This document shows, piece by piece, positions 48,278 to 59,632 of a stretch of DNA of 64,000 nucleotides. This DNA comes from Bostrychus sinensis. Taxonomy: Eukaryota > Chordata > Actinopteri > Gobiiformes > Eleotridae. Both the position numbers and the translations under genes were made by a program. The notes beneath the pieces are model-generated. The model had not been told where the DNA came from. It made no database searches and was given only the letters and a program-made list of their open reading frames with translations. Location of the stretch: assembly GCA_020698575.1 (NCBI GenBank), contig CM036244.1, positions 27,998,034 to 28,062,033 on the forward strand. Reading direction: 5' to 3'. Position 1 is the stretch's first letter, and each line of letters begins with the position of its first letter.

Positions 48278-48358
48278 CCAATAAGATTGTCTTCCATCTG
48301 TTTCACGCGTCACTTTGTTGTCGAGGGTTGTGTTTGCAGCTCTGCCTGTATTATAAAA
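48278..48358 (+). promoter_or_regulatory. CCAAT and TATA promoter of a putative plus-strand small gene
   Basis: CCAAT is at 48278-48282 and TATAAAA at 48352-48358, 70 bases apart and 53 bases before an ATG in good context (CCCCATGG). Two E-boxes, CAGCTG (48195-48200) and CATGTG (48211-48216), lie upstream. The spacing is that of a regulated, tissue-restricted vertebrate promoter. Confidence 0.45.
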
Positions 48359-48410
48359 TACCAAGAGTCTCTACAATCACCATTCCCTATGAAGTGTCTC
48401 TCCTGTCCCC

Positions 48411-49378
48411 ATGGCTAAATCAGGTAAGAGCTATTGTCAGATTTTTATTTATTTATTTTTTTATGCAATTGATTATCCTGTTCAATGTCCTTATAATATT
48501 AATATAGAAATGGAGTGAAACTTAAGATACTTTTACTCATTTATGCATTTTTTTTTTTACTTTATGAGCCCATTTGTAAAGACAGATTTTTTTACTTGAG
48601 AGAAAATGTAAGTTTTTTTTATATATATATATGATAATGGCAGGGTGGAACAGAGTATTTGTAGTAGTGGTTACAGTAGACATAGTTGTAGATACAGTAT
48701 TAATAGTAGTATTAGTAGTAGCAGCAACCTCAGTAGAAGTTCTTCCGAATCTCTGCAAATAACTGGAGGATTTAGGAGTTAGATGTTGTTGTTTATTTTT
48801 ACCTTAATAACTTTTTACCTTAATAACTTTAGTATTATTGTGATGATTATTTTTGTTTTTTGTCTTTTTTATTGTTGTGTTTTGTTCTGTTTCATCACGG
48901 ATGGCTGGAAAAAACAAAAAACTAGCTAAGAAAAATGTTTATACTCTTGTATAAATATTGTGTCCAAAAGTTGCTCTTCACTAAGGAAGCTCAAAAGGAT
49001 AAATGATGATGTAACACAATAAAGTATAAAAATAATAATAATAACATTGATAATATAGTGTAGTATGTTGTAGCAGCACCAGTTGCAGTAGTAGATTTTG
49101 CTGTGTACTTGAAAAATATTTACATAAAATTTACATTCAATAATTTTTTTATATCTACTTAAGTAATAATCGTAGCCTACTTTTTCTTGTGAACAGATTT
49201 TGAGGACTTCTTCTACCTCTGCCCTCTTCTACTTTTCCTCATTTATTATTTCCAACAGACAGACAAGTATGTAACACAATGCAGGTCTAAAAGGGCAGCT
49301 ATAATGAGTCAGCCGTTTAAAGCCAATGCTGTGACGGTAAATTTAATGAGTGTTAAATTACCAACATTTGCCTCATAA
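48411..49378 (+). CDS. Putative two-exon small protein gene, 64 residues, unknown
   Basis: Exon 1 (48411-48423) reads ATG GCT AAA TCA G and ends at a strong donor, GTAAGAG. An acceptor after TTTTTCTTGTGAACAG opens exon 2 at 49197, which continues the frame to a TAA at 49376-49378. The product would be MAKSDFEDFFYLCPLLLFLI followed by YYFQQTDKYVTQ and a basic C-terminal part ending PTFAS. Residues 8-22 are hydrophobic, compatible with a membrane segment, but they are written by a pyrimidine-rich tract and may be accidental. AATAAA with GT-rich sequence follows at 49507. An alternative is a downstream acceptor (TTTCCAACAG at 49258) making a different exon. I recognise no homologue; it could also be a noncoding RNA. 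Confidence 0.3.
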
Positions 49379-49506
49379 TAATCTGAAACCATTTCCCAGA
49401 TATGCAATCCTCCTAATTAGGAAAAAAAAAAAAAAAAAAAAAACACGTCGCTCTCTGTGTTCAGTGGAATTGTGCCTCGTGCTTTAATTGATTTTTTCTA
49501 ATAATT

Positions 49507-49512
49507 CAATAA
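49507..49512 (+). terminator. Possible polyadenylation signal of the putative small gene
   Basis: AATAAA followed by GTGTTCGGTGGCACTG, a GT-rich downstream element, 129 bases after the putative stop codon. Confidence 0.3.
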
Positions 49513-49834
49513 AAGTGTTCGGTGGCACTGCTGCAAAAACCACAATAAATCCTCCCTGCAGTGCTCCCTGATTATAGAGCTCTTTATCCAGGAACCTGCT
49601 GCCAGTTGGCACAGTGACCAGAAGGCAACAAGAAAGCTGTTTTTAGCCTTAACCTCCTGTGATGGATGATGGCTTTAGATGAGCAAAGATGATGTCAAAG
49701 GGATATGTGATGGATTTTCATTCAGTTTAGGGTTTTGGAGAACAGCGGGAGACCCTGGAGTACTCAAGGAAGAATCAGAAGTGGAAAGCTACTAGATACT
49801 TACGTAATTTATTCACTTTCTTTGTTTCCATTGA

Positions 49835-49915
49835 GGAGGCGCTGGTGGCTTGAGCCTATCCAAGCAACTATGAGGTGGCGTACACTCTGGATAACAGTCA
49901 GTTAGAGCTGGCTGG
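49835..49915 (+). repeat. Fragment of the GGGTTCACCCTGGACAGG interspersed repeat
   Basis: GGCTTGAGCCTATCCAAGCAACT and GGCGTACACTCTGGATAACAG follow the same order as the copy at 27090-27310. Confidence 0.5.
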
Positions 49916-50189
49916 ACTATTTTATTATTTAATAATAATTTAATATTTGAGTACGAAATGTTAAATTTGCTCAACCAGATGATCCCGAATTTGTGTCAGG
50001 TAAGGCATCTGGCTTAAAGAAATACTAAAGTAGACGTGGGTCATTGGAAGACATTTAGGCATGAAAAGTTTGGAAAAAAACGACTCTTATTTTAAAAATG
50101 TTCTATAATGTATTTAAGAAAACAATGTAATAAACTGTCAATTACAATAATTTGTCCAGCTGAAGCATCAACGGTACACTTTATTAGTG

Positions 50190-50402
50190 TGGCTGTGTTT
50201 GGTGGTGGTCGGAGGGGCCGTTGGCGCAGATTGGCAGCCACGCTTCCGTCAGTCTGCCCCAGGGCAGCTGTGGCTACAGAAGTAGCTCACCACCACTGAG
50301 TGTGCCTGAGGAGTGAATGAATAATAGATCAAAAATTGTAAAGCGACTTTGAGTTGTGTGAAAAGCGCTATATAAAATTGATGTATTATTATTATTATAT
50401 AT
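50190..50402 (+). mobile_element. SINE with GCGCTATATAAA tail
   Basis: The block starts GTTTGGTGGTGGTCGGAGGG, passes GGCAGCCACGCTTCCGTCAG and CTGCCCCAGGGCAGCTGTGG, and ends in AAGCGACTTTGAGTTGTGTG, AAAAGCGCTATATAAAATTG and an ATT microsatellite. This is the layout of common fish SINEs whose tail is shared with a LINE partner. Confidence 0.7.
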
Positions 50403-52500
50403 ATACATGTAAAACAAATCTTTTACCAGTAATTAAGAAGGTCACATTTACATTGAATAATAATTTAATTTCAGACAGTAACTGACCTATTATTAATTTT
50501 ACAAAAATTTTATTGTAACTAGATTGAAATTTCAGTAACAGGATTGAGTAGACATATTACTTTGCATGGTAGCAGGCTAAATAGGTTTAAGTAACGGGGT
50601 CATCAATACTATTGTTTAAATTATGTTGATAATTAAATAAATTGTATCAACAGTTACAAGATACACATATCAAATCAACTAACTAAAAAAATAAATTGTA
50701 TTTAAAACTGATTTTAATAGTTAAATTTACAATAAAAGTTTGTTATCAAGAAAGAGGGACAAGAGGAAATGCATACATACATATATATATATATGTATAT
50801 ATATTGGACCAATTTTTCCAACATTCCTATTTACACTTTTTGTCAGGACATGTATAATTTGCACAATAAGTGCATGTGTAAATGTTTTGTGCATAGATTG
50901 ATCCAATTTCATAGGTAGGACTCATAGGTGGGTTATTCACGATTATAATTTAAGTTTTAGTCAGTACTTGATATTATATTACTAATTTTCACTAATTTTA
51001 CTAAAAAAGTCAGCAGCCAAGATATTTGTAATATTAGAAGTGAGTTTTATTAATCACAAATAGAATGATTCAAGAGTTAACAATAAAAAACAACAACCCA
51101 GCAGGCCCTAAACGGACATTCTACTGTGAGTGAGTTTGGTTCAGGAAAGCATTTTCGTTGCGAGACAGCGGTGGGTTATCTCAGCTTTGCACTCCTCTTC
51201 AAGCAAAAATCCACACCGGAAACGATCTATCACTTCCTTTGTTTCTATTTGAACTAGAGGGCCGTGGAGCTCTCCATCACCGCCGCCTGCTACATCACAC
51301 TCAGTGGCAGAGAGGTGGAGTAAACAGACCCATGTAATAAGAAAAATCACCATGCATAAACTCTGGTTCATAACTCCTCAATAGTGATATTTTCCACAAT
51401 CAAGTATGAATCAGAGTTTATGGATGCATGCCTGCTCTGGGTGTACATCTTTTCTTTTTGCCTATTAGTGCTATGTGTCTTTACCAAAAATATTCCCCAC
51501 TATATTTAGGCACTAATTAAGCTCTACTCCAACATGTCTACATAGTCAAATCTATGAAAAAAAAAAAAAAAAACTATTTACAAATTTGCAGATATGTAAA
51601 GAAGGGAAGTGGAAGCTTGCAGTGACATCATTCCTCTCAAACGCCGAGCTTGTGGTTTAAATAAATGCAAACCGAGGCTTTTATAATTATGGGGAATAGC
51701 AGGAAAAAGAGGTTGATAAATCTGTGGTGGCAGAAGGCACTTAAGAGGAATGAGATTTGGACAAATGAAAGGGCTAAATGACACTACGTGACTTGTATCT
51801 CATTGTCTGTGAACTCAAAACACACTTATTTTAGCACTTTTGAATACAACTCTTGGTTCTTTGATGCAACTTTGTAAAACTGCAGTGTCAAAAACTTCCT
51901 ATGTGCAAATGTTGGGCAGATCGTCTCTACCACAGCTGATATTGGGTAACATTTTAACCAACGTGTCTACGAACAGTCATAACACAAGAGCAAGTGTCTA
52001 CATTTACATGTGTTTTTGCAAAATGAAACCACACCAGATGAAAAATCAGCCAAGTGTTATGACTGCCATCTTGAAATGTACCCTAAATAAAATGTTACCT
52101 CCTCTATTCAGTCTTACAAATGGAAAGAGTTTCATATCGCCACAAAACAGAAAATTGTACAATTCTCACAACTTCACATAATCCTCAAAGAAAATCTATA
52201 TACAATCAGTACAAGTGTTAACCCTCCAGACCCCTCAGTATGCAGCTGTCTTCTACCTTCACACCAAAGTGAGCTTATTGGAAACTATTGGTTTGCCTGG
52301 AGGAATGAAAACAATATAAGCTTCAGTCAAACCAAACAATAGTTAACACGAAATGAAAGCTACTCTAGGTTTAGTATTAGCAAACGTTAGCAAAATGAAT
52401 GTAAACAGACAACAAAAACAACCAGGATCTATGTCAATGTGTGTACTGTAACTATACCTTTTTAGACTTTTGAAAATCTCTTGGTACCAAGTTTAGTATT
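50403..52500. other. Intergenic DNA with no recognised gene
   Basis: AT-rich, with an AT microsatellite (50778-50806) and an A run (51556-51573). A minus-strand stretch at 51120-51380 is locally GC-richer and encodes a 76-codon ORF without recognised similarity. Confidence 0.45.
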
Positions 52501-52674
52501 AATAATGTTTAATAAACTAGAAGCAATAAGAACGTGCCTTGTCCATTTCTTGCAATGATGACTCAAATCTTATATATATAAATTTTAGTTTAGGGGTAAA
52601 TGCTCTCCATGCATTGAGTCATATGATAAAAAAACACTAAAAAGTATTATTTGTGACTGGAGTTACAATCCGCT

Positions 52675-52790
52675 GGGATATCCCTATTGCGCAATGGTAC
52701 AGAATCTTTTCCTCTTTCCCAGGTGGTAGTAGGATCCTCACTTAAAACGTACTGTTTCTTTGTTGGCCAATTGCTGACTTCTCCTGAATT
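52675..52790. repeat. Second copy of the dispersed segment seen at 5938-6040
   Basis: Shares GCAATGGTACAGAATCTT, AGGATCCTCACTTAAAAC and TTGGCCAATTG-like words with the copy in the arhgap32 intron. Class unknown. Confidence 0.4.
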
Positions 52791-53865
52791 TTTATCCAAA
52801 TTTGACTTTTGCTTTGACTTTGCTTACAGACCAACCAAAAAACCAAAGACAAAAAAAAGACAGTAATTGGATTTTTAAATGTTAATAAAGTTGGGTTACT
52901 AACATTTGGGATAAAGGAAATTGAATGTCCAGAACTTAGTACCTTACCTGCTCATGTGTTTTCCGATCTGGAGGGTTAACTTCCAAACCCTGTATTAACA
53001 TCATATTGGTGTAATACTGAACATTATGAATGACAGCACAACTCTATTATCCTGGACAGTAACTTCAAATATATACAAGATCAACAGCAAGCATAGAAGG
53101 ACACTTAAATCAAGAAAACGCAGCACTGATTGTGTACAGTGTTTCACAGCATTTGACTGGCACTCATCAAAGCCTTGTACTAAGACTATCTACAAACATT
53201 GACATGGAAGTCTCTCACGACAATAACCGGGCATCCCCACCCAGCCGAGAAATTAAATATATGTAAGACCGCCCATCAAGAAGCACATCTTGATATGCTA
53301 ATACAAGTCCTTTTTCATTTGTCGAACCCCTTCTTTCTTTCCATTGCAAAGGTGTAAATCCTCACCAAAGTGGTTAAAGTGTAACACATTTTTATGCACA
53401 ACCAAATAAAAAAAAGAAAAGAAAAATAACACGTTAGTAATTTACAAATATTTAAAAAAGTAAACCTTTATCTATAGGCATTTTAAAATATATTCCATCA
53501 AAAATAGTCTGACAAATTTTAACAGTAGAAAAAAAAGGTTATATAAAGGGCAAACGGTTTGAAGTAGAAATCATAGATTGACTTGTCCTTTTTAAACTTG
53601 GCTGATTATTGTTGAACCATTGAAAACCATGCAAAGAAAAATACCTTTTAAATTAAAATAATAACAAATAAAACAGTCCTGTTTTTCTTGTTGAATTTCC
53701 TGTTGCTGTCCCGTGAAATCTTGTCACCTTTGGCAAACTTGAATAGTTGTATTTCCGTGGTGCCAGGAGCATGAAGTGTGTCCTCTCCGTGGTCAACAGC
53801 GTGGAGGTCGGTCGCACATGGCATGTCTCTCAGTTGGCACATTGCCCTTCTTCAGTGCTCCCTTT

Positions 53866-53901
53866 TCAGATCACAAATGAGGACTTGTGTCGGAAGTCAC
53901 C
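53866..53901 (-). CDS. jam3: jam3 coding exon 9 (terminal, PDZ-binding tail)
   Basis: Acceptor TTTTTGAAG, then GDFRHKSSFVI and TGA at 53868-53866. The SSFVI C-terminus is the ligand for PDZ proteins such as the polarity scaffold PAR-3. Below 53866 follows 3'UTR of undetermined length; a possible ATTAAA signal on the transcript is at 52513-52508. Confidence 0.94.
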   Translation of the reverse strand, partial: GDFRHKSSFVI

Positions 53902-56900
53902 CTTCAAAAACAATATAAGGTTAGTTACAGACTCACACCAATTTGACTAATTTCATTTAGTCATGGTTATACCTCATCATCTGTCCTGACGTAGTCCACT
54001 CCATCTCCTTTAGATGGGACTTTGTAACTGAAAGAAAAGGAAAAATAACATTGTAAGCCAGGTCTGAAAGTATGTTTTACAAATACAGAAATACAGAATT
54101 TGATGCCTTACTTGTTTCCTGCCTGTTTCTGGCCAGAGAAGTAGCCTTTTTTGTATGCACAGCAGATTCCTACTGTTATACACAGGAGCACCACGACCAC
54201 CACTAACACGCCCAGGATAATTCCCAAAATATCAATGTCATCTGAGGAGAAAGAGAGGGAGAAAAATAATTAATACATGTGACCATATAACCTGTAAAGT
54301 CCTATTGAATATACTGTAGGTTAGGTGGTGTAATGAGTGCATGTGAGTGTGGCTAACTTACACACTTCCATCTTTTGAAGAGGACATTCTGCGTAACCTG
54401 CATCATTCTTCGCTCTGCAGGAGTATTCACCTGCATCTTCTTTTCTGACTGCAATGAATTTCTGTAATACAAAGAGAAGAATCTTATTATAGTATCAACA
54501 AAGCTAGCTACTCTATATTTAGATGAACATGATAGATGATAGTGATAATTGATGTAGTTGTTTGAGATGCTTCTGGATAACAATTTTATTCCCCACTGCA
54601 GATAGTTGTAGATAATCAGATGCCAGAGAAACTAAACTATGCACTGCAAACAAAAGTTTAAGCGTTTAAACAAATAACACCAAAGCAAACCTTATGTAGT
54701 GTCTATTTTAAATATGCAGCCCATAGATATTTCCACATTGTCTGTTGCTAAAATATCACCCAACTTTTTGATCAGTTAACCTCAATAAGCCATAAATTCT
54801 GGGGTTGTATATATATGGTACCTTCTATATAACAGGCACTATCTGTAATTGTAGAAGTAGTTTTGGTTATTTATAAACAGTTTCTCCTTGGCCCATTAGC
54901 ATCCAGTGTCACAGTTTCTCCGTAGTGGACAATTAGGAATTTAGGAAGTTACATATCTCTAAGTATCTCACAGACATCCTTTTACAACATTTTAGACTGT
55001 TTATAAGTAAAATAGACAGCTTCATTAACTGTGGGTGGTCTGTTCAAATGCACTGTAAACCATCAAAAACTGCAAAGAGTAAGGATGCAATAAATTGTAA
55101 AAGAAATGTTATTCTTTAGACCAAGCCTAACTGGAAATATTTATGGTCATGTATTTCTGTCCAAAACAATCTAATAAAAAATTTAAATACATTTGCCACA
55201 TTCCACTGGACATTGGCAGGTGGGCATCATCTTCCCACATGGGAGTAGCCCAGAGGAGTGATAACTATGTTTTCCGTGGACAGTCTAAAAATAACCTAAG
55301 GAGATAAGCAAAGTAGAAAGAACATCATCTAGTTCTTATGTTTACAGCACTTACTCTAAACTCTAAACCTGAACAGTTTGCACTATCAGACCACTCACAT
55401 GAAAAAAGTGTGTGGGTGATGCTCTGAAGTGCGTCACATCTTTGTGAAGAGCATTAAAGCAGATTTAGGAGTATTCACTGAGCGGATGGAGGTGTGCTTC
55501 AACACCAGTAAGGAACTAAGGAATGTGCAAACGGGAGCAGCAGATTCCCCTTGTGGGCTCAAGCCATCTCGCACCATCAACTGTCTCCCAAAAATATCTG
55601 CCCCCACCCCTGGGCACCACGCCACCTTCCCCGCTGCCCCGCCCTCACCGCTCATGCATGCCCTTGTCCACACAGATACTAACCAGCGTTCCTGTGTCAT
55701 CGTTGAGCGTATACGAGGAGTTGAAGAACTTGAGGCTGGTCTTCGGGTCGTCGGGGATCTCCTCCTTGTTTTTGAACCACTGGTACTGAGACTTAGGGAA
55801 ACCCTCTTCTTCCAAACAACTCAGCTCGGCCGACTTCCCAACAGGCACTGATTTTGGGACGCTGCATTTGGGCATCACTGGTTTCACTGTAGAGACAACA
55901 TATGTGATTAGTCAATGTGTCAGGCCTTATGTGAGCTACATACAGTCATTGGAAAACACTAGTGTGTCATGATGCTGCTAGGCCGATGATAGTCTATGAC
56001 GCTTTCATGTAACAATGTCAGTCTGACCCTTTCTCCTAGACTGGACTGACAGTTCTGGTTAGACGGGTACATGGTTTTCGGACGGTGCCAAAACCCAAAA
56101 CACGCGGTGGGCTTTCTTTAGAATGGCAATAGCAGAGATGCGGTTTCAGAGCGCTCCTCTTATAGCCCTGAACACGCCTTTGCAGCTGGGCAGGTCTGAT
56201 CACAACGCATCCTCACATATGCCAAAGGGTTGGAGCGACCTACAACACGGTTTCAGCTTACAGCATCCCAAGAGTGAATCACTGAGCAAGGGCTTTCATC
56301 TCAGGGCATAATGATGGATTTTCTAGGCTTTTGAATAAAATTCAGGTCTTTTCAACTAATCCTAAAAAAATACTCACATTGTTTTGGCTTATGTGGTAGC
56401 AGCATCACAGATTGTAGTTCTACATCTCACCTCCTTTCGTTCTACACCCTATGAACACCTGGAGTAACCTAGCAAGAATGAATTTGCTTTAGGAAGAAAA
56501 AAAAAAAAAAAAGAAAAAAAAACATGTAATGGAAATTGTGATTGGCGCTCTATACGGATAATTTGAAGATGTAAAGACCTGGGATACTATGTACCCCACC
56601 AAGTTATCACACACAAGGAGAATCACCAAAATCTGGTAAATAGAGGGGACTTCTTATACCTGGCATTGCGGGGAGTACTGACTGGTAAGTGATAATTTTA
56701 GATGAACACATCATTGCATTTGGCCATTGTTCTACTTGCCGTGTGCTGCCAGTTGCCAATCATAATTTGTATTTAAAATGGGACAGGGTTAATAAAATGT
56801 TTGTTGTTTTTTGTAAGTTGCGTTGCTCCAAAAGCAGCTCTGTGTATTTTGGTACTACCCCCTGAAATCTGATTACACTGTATATGTCTATCAAGCTGCA

Positions 56901-57755
56901 TTCTGCCGTTGTTATATTTGAGTCCATTTGTTCTGCCACCTGGAATCAAACTCGAATCAGCAGGGACCAGTCTCATTCTTTGTATGGAACAGAAAAACAA
57001 AAGAGGCTATCTGTAGGTTATCTGTTGTTGTTTTCTGAGAATTGCAGGGGGTGCCAGAACAAAACAAAAACAATATTCAAAATTTGCATTTTTGTAGAGT
57101 GAGAATGCAATCCATGTGTTATCAAATGGCCAAAACACAAAAGATTATTTCTGGTTTGGGCGAAATGTACCCACATCTAACCCCACATGAATAGCCTCAT
57201 CATACCTCTTACAATAAGGTCAATCACAAGCTCATCAAAGGACTTCTGGTCATCAGGAGCAGTGACCTCACATCGGTATTTTGCTGTGTCCGATCTGGTT
57301 GCGTTGGTGATCACTAACGTGGCTGGTTCTCTGATAATGGCTCTGTTCTCCAAATCACCTGCAAAGTGAACGTATTCCATCATTACCAATACAATTCTCT
57401 CATATCCAGTAAAACTATGTACACGTTTTTATAGGCATTACCTGACACTTTCTTGTCAAAGTACACATAACTAGGCCCTTCATTCTTGATCTTCTTCCAT
57501 TCTATCCTGGGATTTAGCGTTGAAATGGACTCAATCAAACAAGATAATTCAATTTCTGCATGACAAAGAAGAGGAAATGAATTCAGGATGGATGTGAAAG
57601 GGCGTGTTTGATGTCAGGCCAGGGACATACAGAGGAAGTATAATTTGACATTTTAAATATAAGGGCATTTGGTTATTAGCACTTACTGTCGAACTCATCA
57701 GTCCAGGGGGAATCGTTGTTTGTTCTGAGCACAACTGCTAACACGTTGAAGTAGC
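53866..57755 (-). CDS. jam3: jam3: junctional adhesion molecule 3 (JAM-C), signal exon missing
   Basis: JAM-C is a type I membrane protein of the immunoglobulin superfamily found at tight junctions and in germ-cell, vascular and muscle-precursor contacts; it binds JAM2. Eight coding exons were resolved: 57755-57687, 57555-57442, 57358-57206, 55886-55684, 54461-54362, 54241-54112, 54027-53973 and 53901-53866. They give 285 residues; human JAM3 has 310, so about 25 residues (the signal peptide) are missing. First Ig domain: IELSCLIES, then NPRIEWKK with the JAM dimerisation motif R-I-E, then AKYRCEV. Second Ig domain: AELSCLEEE, YQWFKNK and GEYSCRAKNDAG. Membrane segment: ILGIILGVLVVVVVLLCITV. 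The short tail ends SSFVI, a PDZ-binding C-terminus. N-glycosylation sequons are NDS, NAT and NSS. The first exon must be above 57755, probably beyond 64000. Paralogue a or b is not resolved. Confidence 0.96.
53973..54027 (-). CDS. jam3: jam3 coding exon 8
   Basis: Acceptor TTTTCTTTCAG, donor GTATAACC, 55 bp. It encodes YKVPSKGDGVDYVRTDDE of the cytoplasmic tail. Confidence 0.95.
54112..54241 (-). CDS. jam3: jam3 coding exon 7 (transmembrane)
   Basis: Acceptor TTTCTCCTCAG, donor GTAAGGCA, 130 bp. It encodes DIDILGIILGVLVVVVVLLC then ITVGICCAYKKGYF and SGQKQAGN. The membrane helix is followed by a basic cytoplasmic anchor. Confidence 0.96.
54362..54461 (-). CDS. jam3: jam3 coding exon 6
   Basis: Acceptor GTATTACAG, donor GTAAGTTAG, 100 bp. 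It encodes KFIAVRKEDAGEYSCRAKND then AGYAECPLQKMEV, the end of the second Ig domain. Confidence 0.96.
54462..55683 (-). other. jam3: jam3 intron 5
   Basis: About 1.2 kb, AT-rich, with no further exon or recognised repeat. Confidence 0.6.
55684..55886 (-). CDS. jam3: jam3 coding exon 5
   Basis: Acceptor GTCTCTACAG, donor GTTAGTATC, 203 bp, ending in phase 0. It encodes KPVMPKCSVPKSVPVGKSAE through NSSYTLNDDTGTL, most of the second Ig domain. Confidence 0.96.
55887..57205 (-). other. jam3: jam3 intron 4
   Basis: About 1.3 kb. It has an A-rich run at 56491-56521 and a fairly GC-rich part at 56040-56300; no exon was identified. Confidence 0.6.
57206..57358 (-). CDS. jam3: jam3 coding exon 4
   Basis: Acceptor CACTTTGCAG, donor GTATGATG, 153 bp. 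It encodes DLENRAIIREPATLVITNAT through KYRCEVTAPDDQ and DELVIDLIVR. It completes the first Ig domain. Confidence 0.95.
57442..57555 (-). CDS. jam3: jam3 coding exon 3
   Basis: Acceptor TTTGTCATGCAG, donor GTAATGCC, 114 bp. It encodes IELSCLIESISTLNPRIEWK through YVYFDKKVS. It has the first Ig cysteine and the R-I-E dimerisation motif. Confidence 0.95.
57687..57755 (-). CDS. jam3: jam3 coding exon 2
   Basis: Acceptor TTTTTGCAG, donor GTAAGTGC, 69 bp. It encodes YFNVLAVVLRTNNDSPWTDE then FD. The start corresponds to the end of the signal region and the first Ig strand. Confidence 0.9.
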
Positions 57756-58689
57756 CTGCAAAAACAAAAAAGAGAGAAAAGGCAACGCAAATGAGAATCA
57801 GAGCATTTCCTGATTTGGGGATGAGCTCATGCTATAATGCACCGAACCAGCTGACATCCACTCGTGCTGCTCTTGTTTTAACACTCTCCTTGGGCATGTC
57901 CGCAACTCATCACTAATTTACTGTTTTGCAAAGTCAATTAGAAAACCTGAGATTTTCACATCAAAACACCCCACTGTCACGTCATCCTCTGTTTGGCTGA
58001 TAATGTGAGCAATCTGCTGCTCTTTGCCCTTGTTCTGTAATCATCCATTTTCCATTTTTAGTTGGTCAAAGCATTGTGTGTGTGTATGTGTGAAGGGTGG
58101 GGGGTGCTGTTTCTATGCACAGTGCATAATTGCGCAGGGAGGCATGTGGCCTTTTCAGGGCAAGCTCGCCATGCCAGGAGTTCAAGCGCCCAGCCCCTCT
58201 CCCTCTCGCTGTGATTCTCTCTCTGGGCCTCGTGCTGCTGGAGCCCATGTGGGACTAATGTTACAAAAGCACCCCGGAAAGATGGGTGTTGGTATGTGAA
58301 AGAGGGGGGATAGGGCCTTGGGAGGGGGCACTGCTGAATCATCCTGACAGCCCATGGTCCGCGACGCAAAGTCACTTCCACATGAATGTTAACTAGAGAG
58401 GGAGCACACTTAAATTAGTGCTATGACTATACACAAATCCTAATCTGATTTATACACTGATTTTTTTCTCAAATATTCCTGTCCTAAAGATAGATGCTGA
58501 CAAGACACAGTTCAGACACAGCGTTGAGATGACATACTATATATGACATAGAACTCCAGACATTTACATTCCACTGTACATGGTAGCATTCAGCAACAAA
58601 GAACCGACACTTGTCTATATGTCAGTGTAACACAAAAACAAGTAAAGCTAATGTTTGAAAACACAAGCTCACTCATAATAATCCTTGAA

Positions 58690-59163
58690 TTAAAGGTCCC
58701 CTATAATGCTATTTTAATGTTTCCACCTCAGAAACATACTGGAATAGTATTTTGTTTCATTCACGCTTGTTTGAGTAATCCTTTATGCCTGTCTTTTTCT
58801 CATCGCTCTACATAGTCAGGTGAAAACCAGGAAGTACTCCTGCGTGTTTCTAAAGTCCACACACCATCACCAAACTCATTCTGATCATTTCAGTGCTTAA
58901 ATTGCCATCACTACAAAGCAGTAAACTTGTTTATCTATCTGTTAAAAGCATGTTGCTAACAGCTCTAATTAGCCATTTTATGCTCTGTCCATTCCCCACT
59001 GTTGCCAGCAGGGGGTGTCAGACACCTAATCCAAGCATTTTCTGCAAGTTCAAAGTAACAGCTCCCCAAAAGATGTTTCACATACAAATTGTGAAATATT
59101 AAAGCAAAGGTGTCCAAAACTATTTAAAAAGCCTGAAAAAAAGCATAATATATAACCTTAAAA
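58690..59163. mobile_element. MITE-like element with TTAAAGGT ends
   Basis: The left end TTAAAGGTCCCCTATAATGC is matched in reverse at the right by TTTTAAGGTTATATATTATGC. The internal CCTCAGAAACATACTGGAAT followed by TATTTTGTTTCATTC is a sequence I associate with a widespread percomorph MITE. It has no transposase. Confidence 0.6.
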
Positions 59164-59164
59164 G

Positions 59165-59400
59165 TTTTTTCTAAAAATACTGGGTTGCTGCCATTAAATT
59201 GTGAATCTCTATGTCCATTGCCCTTATACACAAAAGCCCTTACACTGTTCCTGTTGAACTCCTGTTGCAAAAACATAACCCCCTGCACATGTAAATTTAG
59301 TTAAAAATGTTTAGTGGTCTAATAGTGCTTATCATAATGTCAATAAGTAAAGTATTTTCTGAAAATACTGGGTTGCTTCCATTAAATTGTGAATCTTCTA
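59165..59400. repeat. Direct duplication of a 50-base segment
   Basis: AAAATACTGGGTTGCTGCCA with TTAAATTGTGAATCT at 59175-59209 recurs at 59360-59395 as AAAATACTGGGTTGCTTCCA with TTAAATTGTGAATCT. The copies are about 185 bp apart. Confidence 0.75.
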
Positions 59401-59632
59401 GTTCAAGGACAAATACTATGTTTTCCTTTGTGCTCATATAGTACAAAAGAGCAAAACACAGTACAGATTTACTTCACTGGGATGCTGACGCACAGTTACA
59501 ATTTGCATCAAACCAAAAATAGAAGGGGTTAAAATCTGCTTAAACAAATAATGATGTGCTTTTACTTTAAATAGTGCGTAAAAATCTGTAGGTGTTGTTT
59601 AAAGCTAATTAGAAGCGTTGTATTTCTCTCAG

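Noticed and set aside
55429..55851. 140-codon plus-strand ORF
   Set aside because: It is antisense to jam3 exon 5 and its GC-rich intron edge; the minus-strand frame carries the Ig-domain signature and splice sites.
58058..58381. 107-codon minus-strand ORF considered as the jam3 signal-peptide exon
   Set aside because: The reading frame has no hydrophobic signal core ending at a phase-1 donor that could join 57755; it is compositional.
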